Assembly: GCF_963678635.1 (NCBI RefSeq)
Contig: NC_087062.1
Span: 29,228,833-29,292,832, forward strand
Origin: Symsagittifera roscoffensis
Taxonomy: Eukaryota; Xenacoelomorpha; Acoela; Convolutidae
Length of the DNA: 64,000 bases
Direction of reading: 5' to 3'
The first letter of the stretch is position 1; each line of letters opens with the position of its first letter. The position numbers and the translations under genes were made by a program. Of this stretch, positions 23,601 to 35,417 are shown piece after piece. The notes beneath the pieces are model-generated. The model was not told where the DNA came from and made no database searches. It saw only the letters and a program-made list of their open reading frames with translations.

Positions 23601-26600
23601 AGGTTAATATAGTTAAGGCTATTTGATATCGCCAAATATATAATCTACCAAAATTGAACACAAAAAGTTGCGACTTTGATTCAAAAAAGAGTCAACTTAT
23701 TCTATAACACAAAGTTGCATGAGTAAAAAAAACAAACTCAACGTATTTCATACAAAGAAGTAAAGAAGAGCTTCGCATCACTTCCAATACAACTCAAGGA
23801 TAGTTTTGCAAGTTAGCGAATAAAACTGAGACGGAAACCAGTAACAAAAGAATACAAGACTGCTCGTATCAGGGCGAAGCCTTGAATGTTCCGACCGCCA
23901 TTTAATGTTTATGGAGCAGTAATAGCAAAAAATTAATTGAGTTGCAACAAAATGAAAATTTTTTTTCTCTAAAATTTGATTTTTTTTAATGAAAATCATC
24001 CCCCCACACGCCATATTAAGTACAAAAGGATAGATTTCGCTCCTTGTAACAAATCAATTATGGCAAATAAGCTTCTTTCAACCAATTTGGAACGATTTCT
24101 AAGACGGATTTAGCACTAATAATATAAAAAAAATTAAATGAATTAAAACAAAATGAAATTTTTTTTCTCCAAAATTTGAATTTTTTTTTGAAAATCATCC
24201 CCCACACGCCATATTAAGTACAAAAGGATAGATTTCGATCCTTTTAACAAATCAATTATGGCAAATAAGCTTCTTTCAACCAATTTGGAACGATTTCTAA
24301 GACGGATTTAGCACTAATAATATAAAAAAAATTAAATGAATTAAAACAAAATGAAATTTTTTTTCTCCAAAATTTGAATTTTTTTTTGAAAATCATCCCC
24401 CACACGCCATATTAAGTACAAAAGGATAGATTTCGATCCTTTTAACAAATCAATTATGGTAAATAAGCATCTTGTAACCAATTTGGAACGATTTCTAAGA
24501 CGGATTAACTCTCCGCTTACGCGTTAATAGCGCGAAATATATCGCGCGTTAATTGTCCCAAATTGGCCAAAATGGCAATCTTTAAACCCCCGTAACTTTA
24601 CAAAAAATGATCACAGGTAAAATATCTTTTCAAATTTAAGCTCAGGACAACAATACCTTTCGAATGATATAAAAAAAAATCCGTCAAAAATGGCTAGTTA
24701 AAAAGTCGAAATTTGTCTGATGAAAAAAAAAAAACCCACTCCGAGCACAAATATTCCGTTACTTTCGTATCGAAAGTCGGAACAATAATTACAAAAAACG
24801 TTGAAAACGATAGTGATGTTTGAAAGAAATAGCTTTTTCCGGTTCTTTTGATGAATTAAAAATGTGTCAACTGTGTTAATTTATTATCAAAGCTCATGCT
24901 ATCAAAAAGCTGTAAAGGTGCCCCACAATTATTGGGTTGTCGCACCAATATTTGCGACTTAGGTTGGAAAAAAATGGTTCGTAATAATACACACTAGCTT
25001 CGCAAGAGTAAATAAGTCAAAATCATTTTTAGCAAAAACAAAACGAAACTTGGTTTGTTACAATTACAAAATCACAAAATGACATTCAATTAAAAACAAG
25101 AGTTACTTAAACCAGAAGAAACCCATGGTCTGAAAATTAATACGACAAAAATAAGCAGACGAACTAAAAACGTAGTCAACAGACAGTTGGAAACGTGTCA
25201 ATGAACGCGAGGAAACGGTAACTAGAAATATAAAATATTTGACCTTCAGCCGCTTTGGATTCCACGAACAATTTACGATCAACGTTTTCTTGATAAATTG
25301 GCCCAATTTGAGAAAACTGGATCAGTAGATAAATTTACAATTCCTGTGAAAAAAAACTTGAAAATTAATATCTACTTTCAAACGTAGTGGTTTACGTTTT
25401 CTCCACCATTTCCGCTTTCGTAATTGGACAAAGGAACTTGCCTTTTAGCACAAGTATTTGAATTGAACTTAATAAACATCGAAAGTCAAACCGCAAAGGT
25501 TCAAATTTGGTGTAAACTATCTTAAATGATTTGTGTGCGATATCAGCTGTTCAGTGTTGGGCCACAATTTTGTTGGAAAGCAACAGCCAAAACTATTGAT
25601 CTCACCTTGCCCATTCGTCTCTCTTCCAGGAAGTGAATGCCGCACATTTCTCTTCCCCGGGCAGGGGTTCCATGGGGGAGTCCAGAATCTGTTGGAACAA
25701 CCGCTCCAGATCCTTCGGAGGCACAGTTTCAAAGCCCATGTAGATTGGAATTTGGAACCAGCGCCCTCTGAAATGACCGCCGATTCATAGCAAAGCGTTG
25801 ATGGCTAGTGTGAAATGACTAATCAGCACAATGCCAAACATTCCATCAGTTTCAGTCTCAAGTGAAAAGCAAAGAAAAATACATACGTACCTTCCGTTTA
25901 TCACTTTGAAAAAAAAAACTCATCGGATTTGCACGGAAAAAAACTATTTTCTTTAAAAAATTAAACCGGCATTAGACTAAAAAAACTTAATCAATCAATC
26001 AATCACGTAGTTGACAAAAACAACAAGTTGAGCTATACCTTTCTAACAACAATTTCAAGCTTCAAATATTCAACAATATCAAATCAAAGTGCCAAAAAAT
26101 CAACCGAAACAAAATGGCACCTCATACAACATTGCATTCAAGGGCCAATCTTATGAAGGAAAACATTTTGATTACTCACCTGTGGTAAACGGCAAGATGC
26201 TCCGATCTGTGGTACTTTTTCAACGTGTCAAATTCCTTTCCAGGAACCCTCGTGGTATTAAAAGCCCTCTCGTATTGAGAACTACAAAGAGGTCGCAGAC
26301 CTAGAGCCATTAATGGCTTCATAGTCTGATGGTCAATTATCCTGCGGAACTTGAGTAGACCTGCTGTCATATTCGCAGCACGAGACGCTTGGGTGATCTT
26401 AGTTGTCACAAACACGCAATCTAGTCCGTAGTAGTTACTATTGATCATAATTGGTGTTCTGCCGTACAGGTAGACATAGGTTTCCCACCAATCCGTTACG
26501 TAATTTGGCACGAACAAGTGCTTCGCCCACAGATACCACTGAAGTCTCCATCCTAAATTCTTCTCAAAATCTTTGGACGCCTCTTCTGTTTTCTTATATT

Positions 26601-29293
26601 CCTCTTCGCTTAAGAAGGGTCTCACGGAGTCTAAATGTCTCTTGAGTGTTTTCTTCAACGGAGGCAGTGGCAGTTTAGGCAACACGTGCTGATAGACAAA
26701 TGTTGTGGGATTCACTATGGCCAGGCATCGCATGGACAACGCCCATATGCGAGTCTTGATTGACACTTTCTTGGGTTTGTCATACATGAATCCGTTGTAT
26801 CTAGAACATTCATTCACAAATTAGATGATAGTCAATTATTTTTTAAGCGGTCTGAAGATAGTAAAACTGGTTAAAAGATAGTGAATATTTTTATGAAAAC
26901 ATTTGCAATTTTTTGTTAACTTTTCTAAATAATCATGTTTTTTTTTCGACGGGATGGGAATTGGATTACGAGGTTAATTTTCAGTTTTGCTACCTTTTGA
27001 ACAATTTAAATCCGGTCATTTATAAGATAACAGAGATAGCCGGTCACTGGGCAAGTAGCACAGAATGTTCCGATCACAGTCTTGAAAAAACTGCAAAAAA
27101 GTTTTTTTTTTCAAATTAGTGTAGTTTATTCTGTGCGATGTGATAAAAGGATCTGACGTAAAACTATATTTAGGCATATTGGACAATCCGAGTAATATAG
27201 GCAAATTGGACAAAAGTTTTGGCAGAAAAAAGTACAAAAACAAAAAAAAAATTGAAATTTTTTGCCAAAATGTTTGCTATTTTTTTTGAATATTTCGATT
27301 CCCAACATGGTGCTTACAACTCCAATAACTATTTTTCTTTGCTGAAAATTACGTTTTCAGGGCTTGAATCAAGCATAAATAAGCGATTCTAAGCCTGTTC
27401 GCTCGCTTCATTCGCTCGAAATTGAAATAAGAATCAAAAACTTTGAACTACTTTTTCTCGATACTGAGAATTTTTTTCACGACTGAAAGAGCGTCAATTT
27501 GGTATGTCATTCGACCCATTCAAATGATTATTTGTGGCACCTGATTTAGCGTGGAAAACAAAAGAGAAAAATCTAATAACCCGAATACAAAGTTCCTCCC
27601 ATTTTTCAAAGACTCACCCAACAAAAAATTCTAGGCCAAATTTTGGCAGCAAAAGTTTTGTCGTTTGTTTGATTTTAACCCACGCTTTGTTTTTGCTTTG
27701 ATTGACTAACTGCCTCTATTTTCATTTCTTTCAATCGTTTTTCCTTGTTATTTTATTATGGTATCCTCTCTAGTGGGCGATTTTGGAACGAGGTATCTTT
27801 TGGACTGGTATCTCATTGGCAGGGACTTTCTCGCATGGGATCTTAAGGTAAGGGATAGTTTGTCATGTAACCTCTCCATTTGGGTTGACATTGGCCAAAG
27901 AGTGAAGAAAATGCTGGACTATTGCCAAATTTTTATGCTGCAATTTGAATTGATAAATTCAGATTCAAAATTTGGCCCGAGAACAGGTTTTTCAGCGGCT
28001 TGCTTTGTATGCTCAAAAATTACTCAAAATCTTTCGCATGCTTAACGTCAAAATAATGGACCATTTGCTTAGCTAAAAAAGGTAAGATAATTAAACGTCT
28101 CTTAAAAGATTAAAGTATGTTTCGGCATCTGATAGCAGAATAAGACACTACTACTTCAAATGTCGACTTCAAATGTTCTTACTACTTCAAATGTCGACTT
28201 TTTAAGTAATTTTAAAAAGTATTCATAGATTTCCAGACAAGATCTTTCATAAACTTTATTGATCCAAAAAATAAGCACATTTAGATATATATAATTTTTA
28301 AATTGACCCAGCTGTCCTGAAAAGTTAACACAATATCTAAGAAAGCAGTTAAAAGACCCGCAACTAAATCGCCCGCCAATGAAATTGGACTGAAAAGTTG
28401 AACACAAATTTGAACGAGCTACATTAGAAATTATACTCGAGTTATAAGACCAGCGTTTGCTAGAGCAAATCTTGATCGAATCGCGACTGAAAGGGCTTCA
28501 AAGCATGATATCACTCAAACTTGCAGTAGGGCCTAACTTTGTTGTACCCATTTTTTCTGTGAAAAAAAAAAACCTGGAAACAAATTTCCTCCCTACTTCG
28601 TGTCGGTGCAATAACCAAATCCCAGTTAAACCTTCACTGACCTAAGGGTTAGTTTGAGCATCTTCTTGATTCCCATTGCACATCCTATGTATATGACACT
28701 GGAAGTTAGCATGACTCTGTAGGCTGCTGGAAGGGCGCTGAGTTTCTCATTCACCATAGAGCGCAGACTGACTGTCCAGTCGAACTTGCCAAAGTGGAAG
28801 AGGACTAAGGAGGATGGAACTGCCACTACAGTCAGTCTAGTAGTCGGCAACCAATTCTTCAATCTGAAACAGAAAATTTTCAGCGCTAAAAATTTGATCG
28901 CATTTAAGAATTAGTGAAAAGAAAAAGAAACAAAATAGCATTCAAATTATCGCTTTCATTTTTTTCATGGCTCTGAGGTACTTTTTCTGGGTTTCGCTGT
29001 GTGACATGAACTGAACTAACAATTCGAATACCACCACCTTAAGTGAATTTATCCAATTTCTTCAAAAAATATTAAACAAGCCCTTCGAGTTTTAACCTAA
29101 ATTCTCGCTACAATGCTTCAAAAAAAGCCGAACCCCTCTTAACTGACCTGTTGGCGGTGTCGTAAGCCCAGCGTCTCCACCCTCTACATATGGCGAGTCC
29201 AATGGCAGCCACTGCATCATTGTCTATATGGTATCTCAGTCCATCGTCCCCCACCTCGAAGCGGAAGGCCACGGCCGCATTCGCTTCTGCCAT
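20636..29293 (-). CDS. CPT1: Carnitine O-palmitoyltransferase 1, seven exons, 758 aa, complete
   Basis: The enzyme transfers long-chain acyl groups from CoA to carnitine at the mitochondrial outer membrane, the committed step of fatty-acid import. Exons on the minus strand: 29148-29293, 28642-28863, 26180-26800, 25606-25767, 22986-23113, 21884-22066 and 20636-21450. All six introns are GT-AG and keep the frame; the product is close to the roughly 770 of animal CPT1. The N-terminus MAEANAAVAF is the animal CPT1 start. Exon 2 carries the two membrane segments (about residues 52-75 and 98-118, ending IYIGCAMGIKK). Exon 6 has the catalytic histidine, His464, in AEHSWADAP, preceded by NGYNKWFDK. 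The last exon has the YEPWRLSTSQTP and GYGVSYI signatures. Glu3, important for malonyl-CoA inhibition in rat CPT1A, is present, but position 5 is Asn instead of His. Introns 2 and 4 hold dispersed repeats. Which vertebrate isoform is closest cannot be told. Confidence 0.96.
23857..24800 (-). repeat. Dispersed repeat family B in CPT1 intron 4, with a 198-bp tandem triplication
   Basis: Read on the minus strand this is the same family as 49140-49765: CGAAAGTAACGGAATATTTGTGCTCGG-GTGGGTTTTTT, then GTTACGGGGG, the GCGCGA/TTAACGCG stretch, GTCTTAGAAATCGTTCC, ATGGCGTGTGGGGG, and the end CGAGCAGTCTTGT. The CCACACGCC word occurs at 24004, 24202 and 24400, so a 198-bp unit is present about three times; units 2 and 3 are almost identical, which points to recent duplication. 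Confidence 0.7.
27030..27620 (-). repeat. Dispersed repeat family C, inverted copy in CPT1 intron 2
   Basis: On the minus strand this has the family C order, from AACTTTGTATTCGGGT at about 27590 through CCACGC, AATCATTTGAATGGGT and the GCTCGCTTC area, to GCCTATATTACTCGGATTGTCC and finally CTTGCCCAGTGACCGGCTATCTC at about 27035. Confidence 0.55.
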
Positions 29294-29771
29294 CTATACT
29301 AACTCAAACTATACTACCTGAAATGCACAACACGAGATAAATATACTGTCGCAAAGTAAATTTAATATTACTTACAACGGTTGTCCTTATGGGTGGAAAC
29401 AGAATAATCACAAGCAAAACTGGTACTCAAAAGAGCTATAGCAAACTTTTGACTAGGTTTACACATACGAATGTGCCTGTCTTGAAAATATGTTCGTTAG
29501 TAATAAAAAAATTGAACTATATTGCCTGAGTTTGTAGAATATTAAAGCACCTCAGCACAGCATGATAACGTAAATAACATTATGATTTGAAAGTACTTGA
29601 AAAATGGTTTGATATGTAATGATGTATAAAAAAATAATTTACCATCTTTTCTACTACAGCATTTAAATTCAAAAGATTACAGAACACATGTTGAACCGAA
29701 ACTAAAAAAAAGTATGAAGCTTTTCCCAGTTGTTAAGACTAATCAGTCAAATCATTTCGCATGACTTTTTG
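29294..29771 (-). promoter_or_regulatory. Spacer between the anoctamin stop and CPT1 start, with a possible 5' UTR splice acceptor
   Basis: The two same-strand genes are separated by 478 bases. Reading toward CPT1, TGTTGTGCATTTCAG precedes GTAGTATAG about 30 bases upstream of the ATG. This looks like a 3' splice site, serving either a noncoding 5' exon or, if the organism uses a spliced leader, trans-splicing. Neither is proven. Confidence 0.3.
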
Positions 29772-31736
29772 TCACTCTTTAGTTTGCTGAAATTCGTTCT
29801 GCTTGTATGCTTTTCTCAGAATCCTATATTTCAACTTGTCTGACTCTGGTTCAATGAACCAGCTAGCCAGTGCTGCCAAAATCAGCAGAAGATGTTCCAT
29901 ACAAAAGACAAGACCCACAACGTAACGTCCACTGCCTAGGGAAATCCAATGATCGTTATCGTGAAAGTCATAAAACTGTGGGAACCAAACTTGAAGTTGT
30001 TCAGATGAAAAGCCAATTAGCATAACATTTGTTACGATCGCGGAAATAGTCATGAAGTGCATTAGGTGCATCCATACTCCAATGTTAGCAGCTCTTCGCG
30101 ACGGAGGTCTTCGGTTTACAAACATTAGTTTGAAACAATCCGATTTGGTTTCTATGAAAATGAACACGACAGAAATTATTGAGCACAGAGGCATTGAAGA
30201 CGCAAACAATGTAATGTAGCCAAACTGAATCACCATTTCAAGGTAATCATCAAAAGCCTCGTACTCGTCTTCTTGCAACTCTCTCACTATTTGCCAGTTC
30301 GTTTCACTTTCTTTGTCTTCTTTTTTAGCTTCTTTGTATTTCTTTTCCGCATTTCGCCGTTTGTTCCAGCTCATGGCTAAGGGAACAATGACTTCGAGAG
30401 CAAGTCTTCGCAACTCATCGCCCCAAAACAACCCCACTAATTCACTTCTCAGAGAATTTATATCTAGCCGGTAGAAAGCGATATAGAAGAGTGGCAAGTA
30501 ACAGTCGAAAGCCTCGAACAGAAACCGTTTGATGACCAGAGAGTTGTTCCATTCGGCTACGGTTTTGTGGTTCTCAAAATCAGTGCACCATACTGCAATG
30601 CTACGATAGATAGTGTTCAGAATCAATATGATGACAGAGTGAAGCAAGGTCGGTACCATCCAACCGTAGTACGGATTATCCTGTGCAAAAATAGCACCGG
30701 GTTCTGCATACTGGCAGAGCGATTTAACATAGATAATACTGTGATGATCTTTAATGTATCCATTCAAATTGAGCGATAAAAGCATAGCTTTAACTGCTAG
30801 TAGCAACATTGGGGTAGCCGCCAGGAAACTTACACAGTATCTAAGGAATTTCTTCCATTGTGGATAATACAATTCTGGTAAATCAGTTACGGGACTGTTT
30901 CGGATTTCTCCAAAAAACTCTGGCCTTGTTTCAGCAACGCGCTCAAAATCATTGGTATCCCATTTAAACGCCCATGACGCTTGCCTCCGGCGCCAGAAAA
31001 TGAGAAAAAGAACAGCCCACAAGACGACTACAACGGCGAAGACTGGAAGAAACTTGGCGTGGTCAATGTCAACGCCTTTCGGTCTGATCATGTAGAGAAA
31101 CAGACCAACCAAACCAGGCACTAGCAAAGTGATATTAAAGAAATTCATCCACGCAAAATAGAAAGCCACTTCCTCTCCAAAATAATCTCTAACATCTGCA
31201 ATCGGTACACGGATTGGATTGGCTCGAATTTTCTTCCACAGGGAATTTTTGGCTTCCAAGTCATGCAAAGGAAAATACTCCTCGACAATACAAGGCGCAG
31301 CATGCTTCAACGCTGTAAGCAATTTGACGTTTTCAACATTTGTAAGTCGTTTCGGCAAAGCTATACCAAGCGCAGGAAGAGCTTTGATGGGAACTGATAT
31401 TTCTTCAACAATTAATCTCAACAGCAAGCACTTTTGTGCACTTGAAAACATCAAGTTCTGAGTTTTTTCGAGATAAAAGCCGTCTTCAGCCAGATCTTTT
31501 TTAAAAGGCATAGGTAATAATTCAGATCCATACTTTGCAGCTATTTCCAGGCCAATTTCCTCGGCTTTATGCGACAGAACGTCATAGTTAGCCGATGCGA
31601 TGACAACTTTATCGTCATCAGTTTCATCCAGCGATGCATATACGCCAAGCTCCGATAGCTTTTTAATGAAAAACTGAATTTGTGTTTCAGATGACTTCTC
31701 AGTGAGCACAAATACATATTTTGTGTCCTCTGCCAT
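29772..31736 (-). CDS. Anoctamin (TMEM16) family, anoctamin-10-like, intronless, 654 aa
   Basis: The product is a multi-pass membrane protein of the TMEM16 family, whose members are calcium-regulated lipid scramblases or anion channels; the ANO10 branch is mainly intracellular (endoplasmic reticulum). The frame is open from ATG at 31736 to the stop at 29772, and its 654 residues match the usual ANO10 length of about 660. A soluble N-terminal domain (1-180) is followed by the family entry motif RDYFGEEVAFYFAWMNFF at about 183-200, then about ten hydrophobic segments, including AEWNNSLVIKRFLFEAFDCYLPLFYIAFY and the segment ending QFGYITLFASSMP. The charged stretch about 450-490 (KKYKEAKKEDKESE) lies in a cytosolic loop, as in ANO10. 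A single-exon gene is odd for this family, which normally has many introns, yet the frame is undamaged. It lies 478 bp upstream of CPT1 on the same strand. Confidence 0.93.
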   Translation of the reverse strand: MAEDTKYVFVLTEKSSETQIQFFIKKLSELGVYASLDETDDDKVVIASANYDVLSHKAEEIGLEIAAKYGSELLPMPFKKDLAEDGFYLEKTQNLMFSSAQKCLLLRLIVEEISVPIKALPALGIALPKRLTNVENVKLLTALKHAAPCIVEEYFPLHDLEAKNSLWKKIRANPIRVPIADVRDYFGEEVAFYFAWMNFFNITLLVPGLVGLFLYMIRPKGVDIDHAKFLPVFAVVVVLWAVLFLIFWRRRQASWAFKWDTNDFERVAETRPEFFGEIRNSPVTDLPELYYPQWKKFLRYCVSFLAATPMLLLAVKAMLLSLNLNGYIKDHHSIIYVKSLCQYAEPGAIFAQDNPYYGWMVPTLLHSVIILILNTIYRSIAVWCTDFENHKTVAEWNNSLVIKRFLFEAFDCYLPLFYIAFYRLDINSLRSELVGLFWGDELRRLALEVIVPLAMSWNKRRNAEKKYKEAKKEDKESETNWQIVRELQEDEYEAFDDYLEMVIQFGYITLFASSMPLCSIISVVFIFIETKSDCFKLMFVNRRPPSRRAANIGVWMHLMHFMTISAIVTNVMLIGFSSEQLQVWFPQFYDFHDNDHWISLGSGRYVVGLVFCMEHLLLILAALASWFIEPESDKLKYRILRKAYKQNEFQQTKE

Positions 31737-32672
31737 ATCAAAAAAAGGTTTCTGTGATCATATTATCTTGAATCAGGTACAACTGAAGCACCACATTGAT
31801 CAGTATGTTTTTTGATCAATAAGAAGAAGTTTTTGCTGGGTTACTTGTCTATTAAAACTAAATTTAAGAAAATGATTTCCGGTTGCTGTGCAAGTAGCAC
31901 AGAAAATTTCGTCCACTACCTTAATAATGGGGACCGACCTTTTACGAGAAAAGTTATAACATGGACCTTTTACCAGACTCTATCAACAACTTTGATTGAC
32001 AGATGTATTGACGCCGTTTAGTCTGGTTAAAGACAATGTTTTCACGGTTTCTCAGCGAAGTCTTGTTTGTTCTAACCGCTTCCTTTTCGAATAGTCAACT
32101 AATTTAAATTTATCTTAATTGAATTATTGCATTGTGGTCTGGTAAAAGGTCGGTCTGGTAAAAGACCTAGCACCCTTGATTGTATCGCCCGTTGAATAAT
32201 TTCGGATTTTTCAGATCAGTTGAATCTAGACGTTCTTGTAATTATCTTATAGACAGGAACCTTAACTTTCAAAAATGATCAAGACTTGATTATATGAAGA
32301 ACTGACCTAAAAGTCACGCATCAAGTCATGGTTGAATGAAGTAATCACATTTCTCATATCTCCAGAAGAAATGTGCTCCATGAGGCAAAAACGTTAAGGG
32401 CTTGGACTCTATTGTTTGCTCATCCTGCCTGATTTACTTTACGTTTTCTTTTGTGCTATTATATGACAAAAAAGACCAAATGTACTTGGAACGGTTTCAA
32501 AATTTCCATAAATTTATTTAACTGTTTCAGCTAATTGAGATGAAAGTCCTGTCTGGTCAAGCTGTCCTTTGCTAAAGCTTCTCAGTAGCCGGCTGTATGT
32601 TTAATTTTTTATTTTCTATTGTTTAAAAGGAATAAAGTAAATTTATAGAAATAAGCACTTTACAAAAGTAAA
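31737..32672. other. Intergenic region with an inverted repeat and a family C end fragment
   Basis: At 31931-31978 the text GACCGACCTTTTAC and GACCTTTTACCAGAC is mirrored at 32136-32167 by GGTCTGGTAAAAGGTCGGTCTGG, so inverted arms flank about 155 bases. At about 31875-31905, CCGGTTGCTGTGCAAGTAGCACAGAA matches the terminus of repeat family C. No gene is visible. The first bases upstream of 31736 are the anoctamin 5' region. Confidence 0.5.
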
Positions 32673-34864
32673 TCACTGAGAGAGTGCCTTCAAAATACAG
32701 CCAGCATTTCCCCGCTGAATTGCAAGATCCAGTCTCTGTTTAAGATGTTTAAGAGCGAGTTTCTCACTTGTCGCTTCCTTGATCTTACCAGCTAAGTCTT
32801 TGATGAATTCAATCGATGTTCTCCCAATCCCGCCTAACGTTTCTATGGCTATGGTTTCAAAAGTTACAGTTGAAGAGAGATCCGAGTAATGATACCTTTT
32901 TCGCGCTTCGGCTTCAGTAGCAGCGCTTGAGCCAGGAATGATGCCCTGATGCAAATTCGAGTAAGCCAGTCTGCTGATGCATGTGAAACCCCACACTAAA
33001 ACAGGTCCTCCAGACCAAGGCGTCAGAGTCAGCCCATCAGGTCTTCGACCGTCTTTAAGTAATGAACCTACCGGTTCGAAAGATGAGAAGCCTGCGGTTT
33101 TAAGTGCTTCCTGCATAACAACGTTGCAATTAGTTTGTCTTCTGAAACGGTGTTTGTTCTTTGGACACATTAGTGCATGTTTTCAGTAAGTGGATGACAC
33201 AAAGCCAGATTTGCACGTGAATTGTGCAGAGACAGGGGCTCCAATGCGTAATCCAGCTCCAACTCGTTGTCAGAAAGTGTGAAACCGAGATTTCGCGATG
33301 GTATGACATCAAGCCACTCACCGGATCCTTGTGCTCGTGGATCAAAGAATCTGGCAATATCAGTGTGGTTGTTGGCCATGTCAATAAGTTTTTTGAATTG
33401 GCGCTCAAAAATAGGTTTCAATCAGTGTCTCTATTTGTTGCTAATGTCCATGTTGCAGAACTTCTTCTGGCTCAACAGGTTTCAGTGTCCGAAAAAAACG
33501 TGTCACGTGAAATGTTGCCGGGTAAGATAGAATTCTTCATGGTAGCGGTGCCAATGTATGAGGACTTGAATGCCGACGAGGTCAGAACATTAACACAGCG
33601 GAGTCCCCTGGAACTTGTGGGAAGTGTTACTTGCGAGAACGCTTGATCGGAGATAATGCAGTTGAACAGTTTCTCCACAGATGAGCGCACAGTTGAGTCA
33701 ATTTCGCAGAGCACATCACCGTGGTTGAGCGCGGGGCTGAATCGGAGAACGTACATAAACTTTGGGATAAAAAAAAACCAATTCTTGAGGAGGAAAAAAG
33801 CTGTTTGTGCGTGAAATTTGTAGGTACGACTCGTCAGGGTTTTGAGCTTAACGAGCTTGTCTATGAACTCCTTGCGGACAGCTGACTGGCCTAAACCTGG
33901 GCCTAAAAGGGTAGTTTATTCTGCTGGACCGCTTTGAATGATAGTAAAGTGGACGGAATGGGCTCTCAATATCGTGTTTATTACTTCCAAGACCTGTGAC
34001 TTCACATTTCTGTTCGTTCAGTGAAAGGCCTAGTTTTTCAGCTTCTTCGCTGAAACGAAGGAGATCTTCAAGTGCTACGCGCCAGGAGTCACCCAAGGAT
34101 ACATCAACAAGGTAACCAGTCTTGAGCTCGCTGTTCAGACCAATGAGTAACTGGTGTAGAATGAGACAGAATCCGAAAGTAGCCAGCGGATCCCTTGTTG
34201 GAAACCCTCAGCGGACTCGATGTTGAAATCACCGTAAATCAGGAAGCTATTTTCTTCGTAGCATAATTGACAAACGACAACTTTTCAAGCGCGAGCTCAT
34301 TGAACGTCTCAAAAATAATAACCCTACGAACACTGTTGAACGCATTAGCAAAGCCCTAACACAGTATCGTCTTTGCTATCATTGACAAATTCTCTAGCAA
34401 CATGTGCTGCAGCTTCGCAGCCGTTTTTGACTCCTGCGCCAAGTTGAATAGGTTGAAATATATTTCAAACTTTCTAAGCATGCAAATTGACATACAATTA
34501 GCAACTAGGCGACGTATGGTATCTTCAATTGCTATCGGCCTGATGCTACCACTCTTTTTGGAACGAGAAATGAGTTGCGCTGGCAAAAACTGGTTTGATG
34601 AAAGCTGGCAACTGACCTCTGAGTATGATGTTGGCAAAATCTGTGAGTGTGCACACATGTTATTTCTCACTTCATTAGCAGCTGAGGAAATGGCATTCTT
34701 GAGATGCTGTGGATGCAAACCAGAGGGCCCTCCAGCACTGCTAGTAGCAAAAGACAGAATGGACCTGCGAATTTCTTCTTGTCTAACTTGTAGCTGCAAC
34801 GTGTTATTGGTCGGAGGAGCACGTCTGTTGTTAGCTGCGGAAATTGGTAATAATGAGTCATCAC
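32673..34864 (-). pseudogene. Frameshifted non-LTR retrotransposon ORF (reverse transcriptase and C-terminal domain)
   Basis: On the minus strand, several frames carry pieces of one protein in order. 34356-34799 has SSAGGPSGLHPQHLKN and SGSIRPIAIEDTIRRLVA, the fingers/palm entry of a reverse transcriptase family common in invertebrate genomes. 33848-34096 has LGLSLNEQKCEV, the segment after the catalytic loop. 33170-33421 has SGEWLDVIPSRNLGF. 32673-33170 has the C-terminal region RRPDGLTLTPWSGG and AIETLGGIGR, ending RGNAGCILKAL. At least four frame changes separate these, so the copy is dead. The C-terminal RPDG...VW segment may be a restriction-like endonuclease fold, which is an inference. 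Confidence 0.7.
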
Positions 34865-34999
34865 TGGCCGCTAGTATGACTCTATTTTAAACATCGCCTT
34901 CATCCAGTTTCTCACCAATGAGTCTAACCACTTATTTTTTCGCTGTTGGCTTTGATCCAAAATTGATCGGACGGCGATAATCACCATTGTTTGCTAAGA

Positions 35000-35417
35000 T
35001 CTGCTGTGGCATGCCAGTTCAAGTGAAGAAGTCGCTAGTTTTCTAACAGACGATCTTGAACAGACACTGAAACAGCTACACACAGATGCAGTCGCCAAAG
35101 AGAGAGCCAAAAGCCAGCAGAACAGAGTCTTAAAAAGAGTCCCTCCTGAGATCTTGAAAGACGAAGAAGAACTTAGCCGTTACGACAGAAGAATTTTGTG
35201 TCAGCTTAGATCAGGTTTCTCATGGAAACTAGCCGAAACCAGACACCGATTACAACCGGACATTGAATCAGAGCTCTGCAGCAAATGCAACTCATGCATC
35301 GAAGACTGCCATCATCTGTTCAACTGCCCGGCCAACCCAATATCTGCTACCATCGAAGATTTGTGGAAAAATCCCCTACTAGTCGTAGAAGAACTCGCGG
35401 AGATATTCTCAGAGTAG
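35000..35417 (+). pseudogene. 3' terminal fragment of another LINE ORF2
   Basis: An open frame of about 138 codons on the plus strand ends at 35417. It contains DRRILCQLRSGFSWKLAETRHRL followed by Cys-x2-Cys-x7-HHLFNC (CSKCNS, CHHLFNCP), and then DLWKNPLLVVEELAEIF. This is the C-terminal zinc-binding tail typical of Jockey-like LINE proteins after the RNase H or thumb region. It starts abruptly after a stop at about 34994 and lies opposite in orientation to the neighbouring non-LTR remnant, so it is an inserted or truncated piece. Confidence 0.65.

Noticed and set aside
34402-34890. 162-codon plus-strand open frame
   Set aside because: Antisense to the reverse transcriptase remnant on the minus strand, where the recognisable motifs lie.
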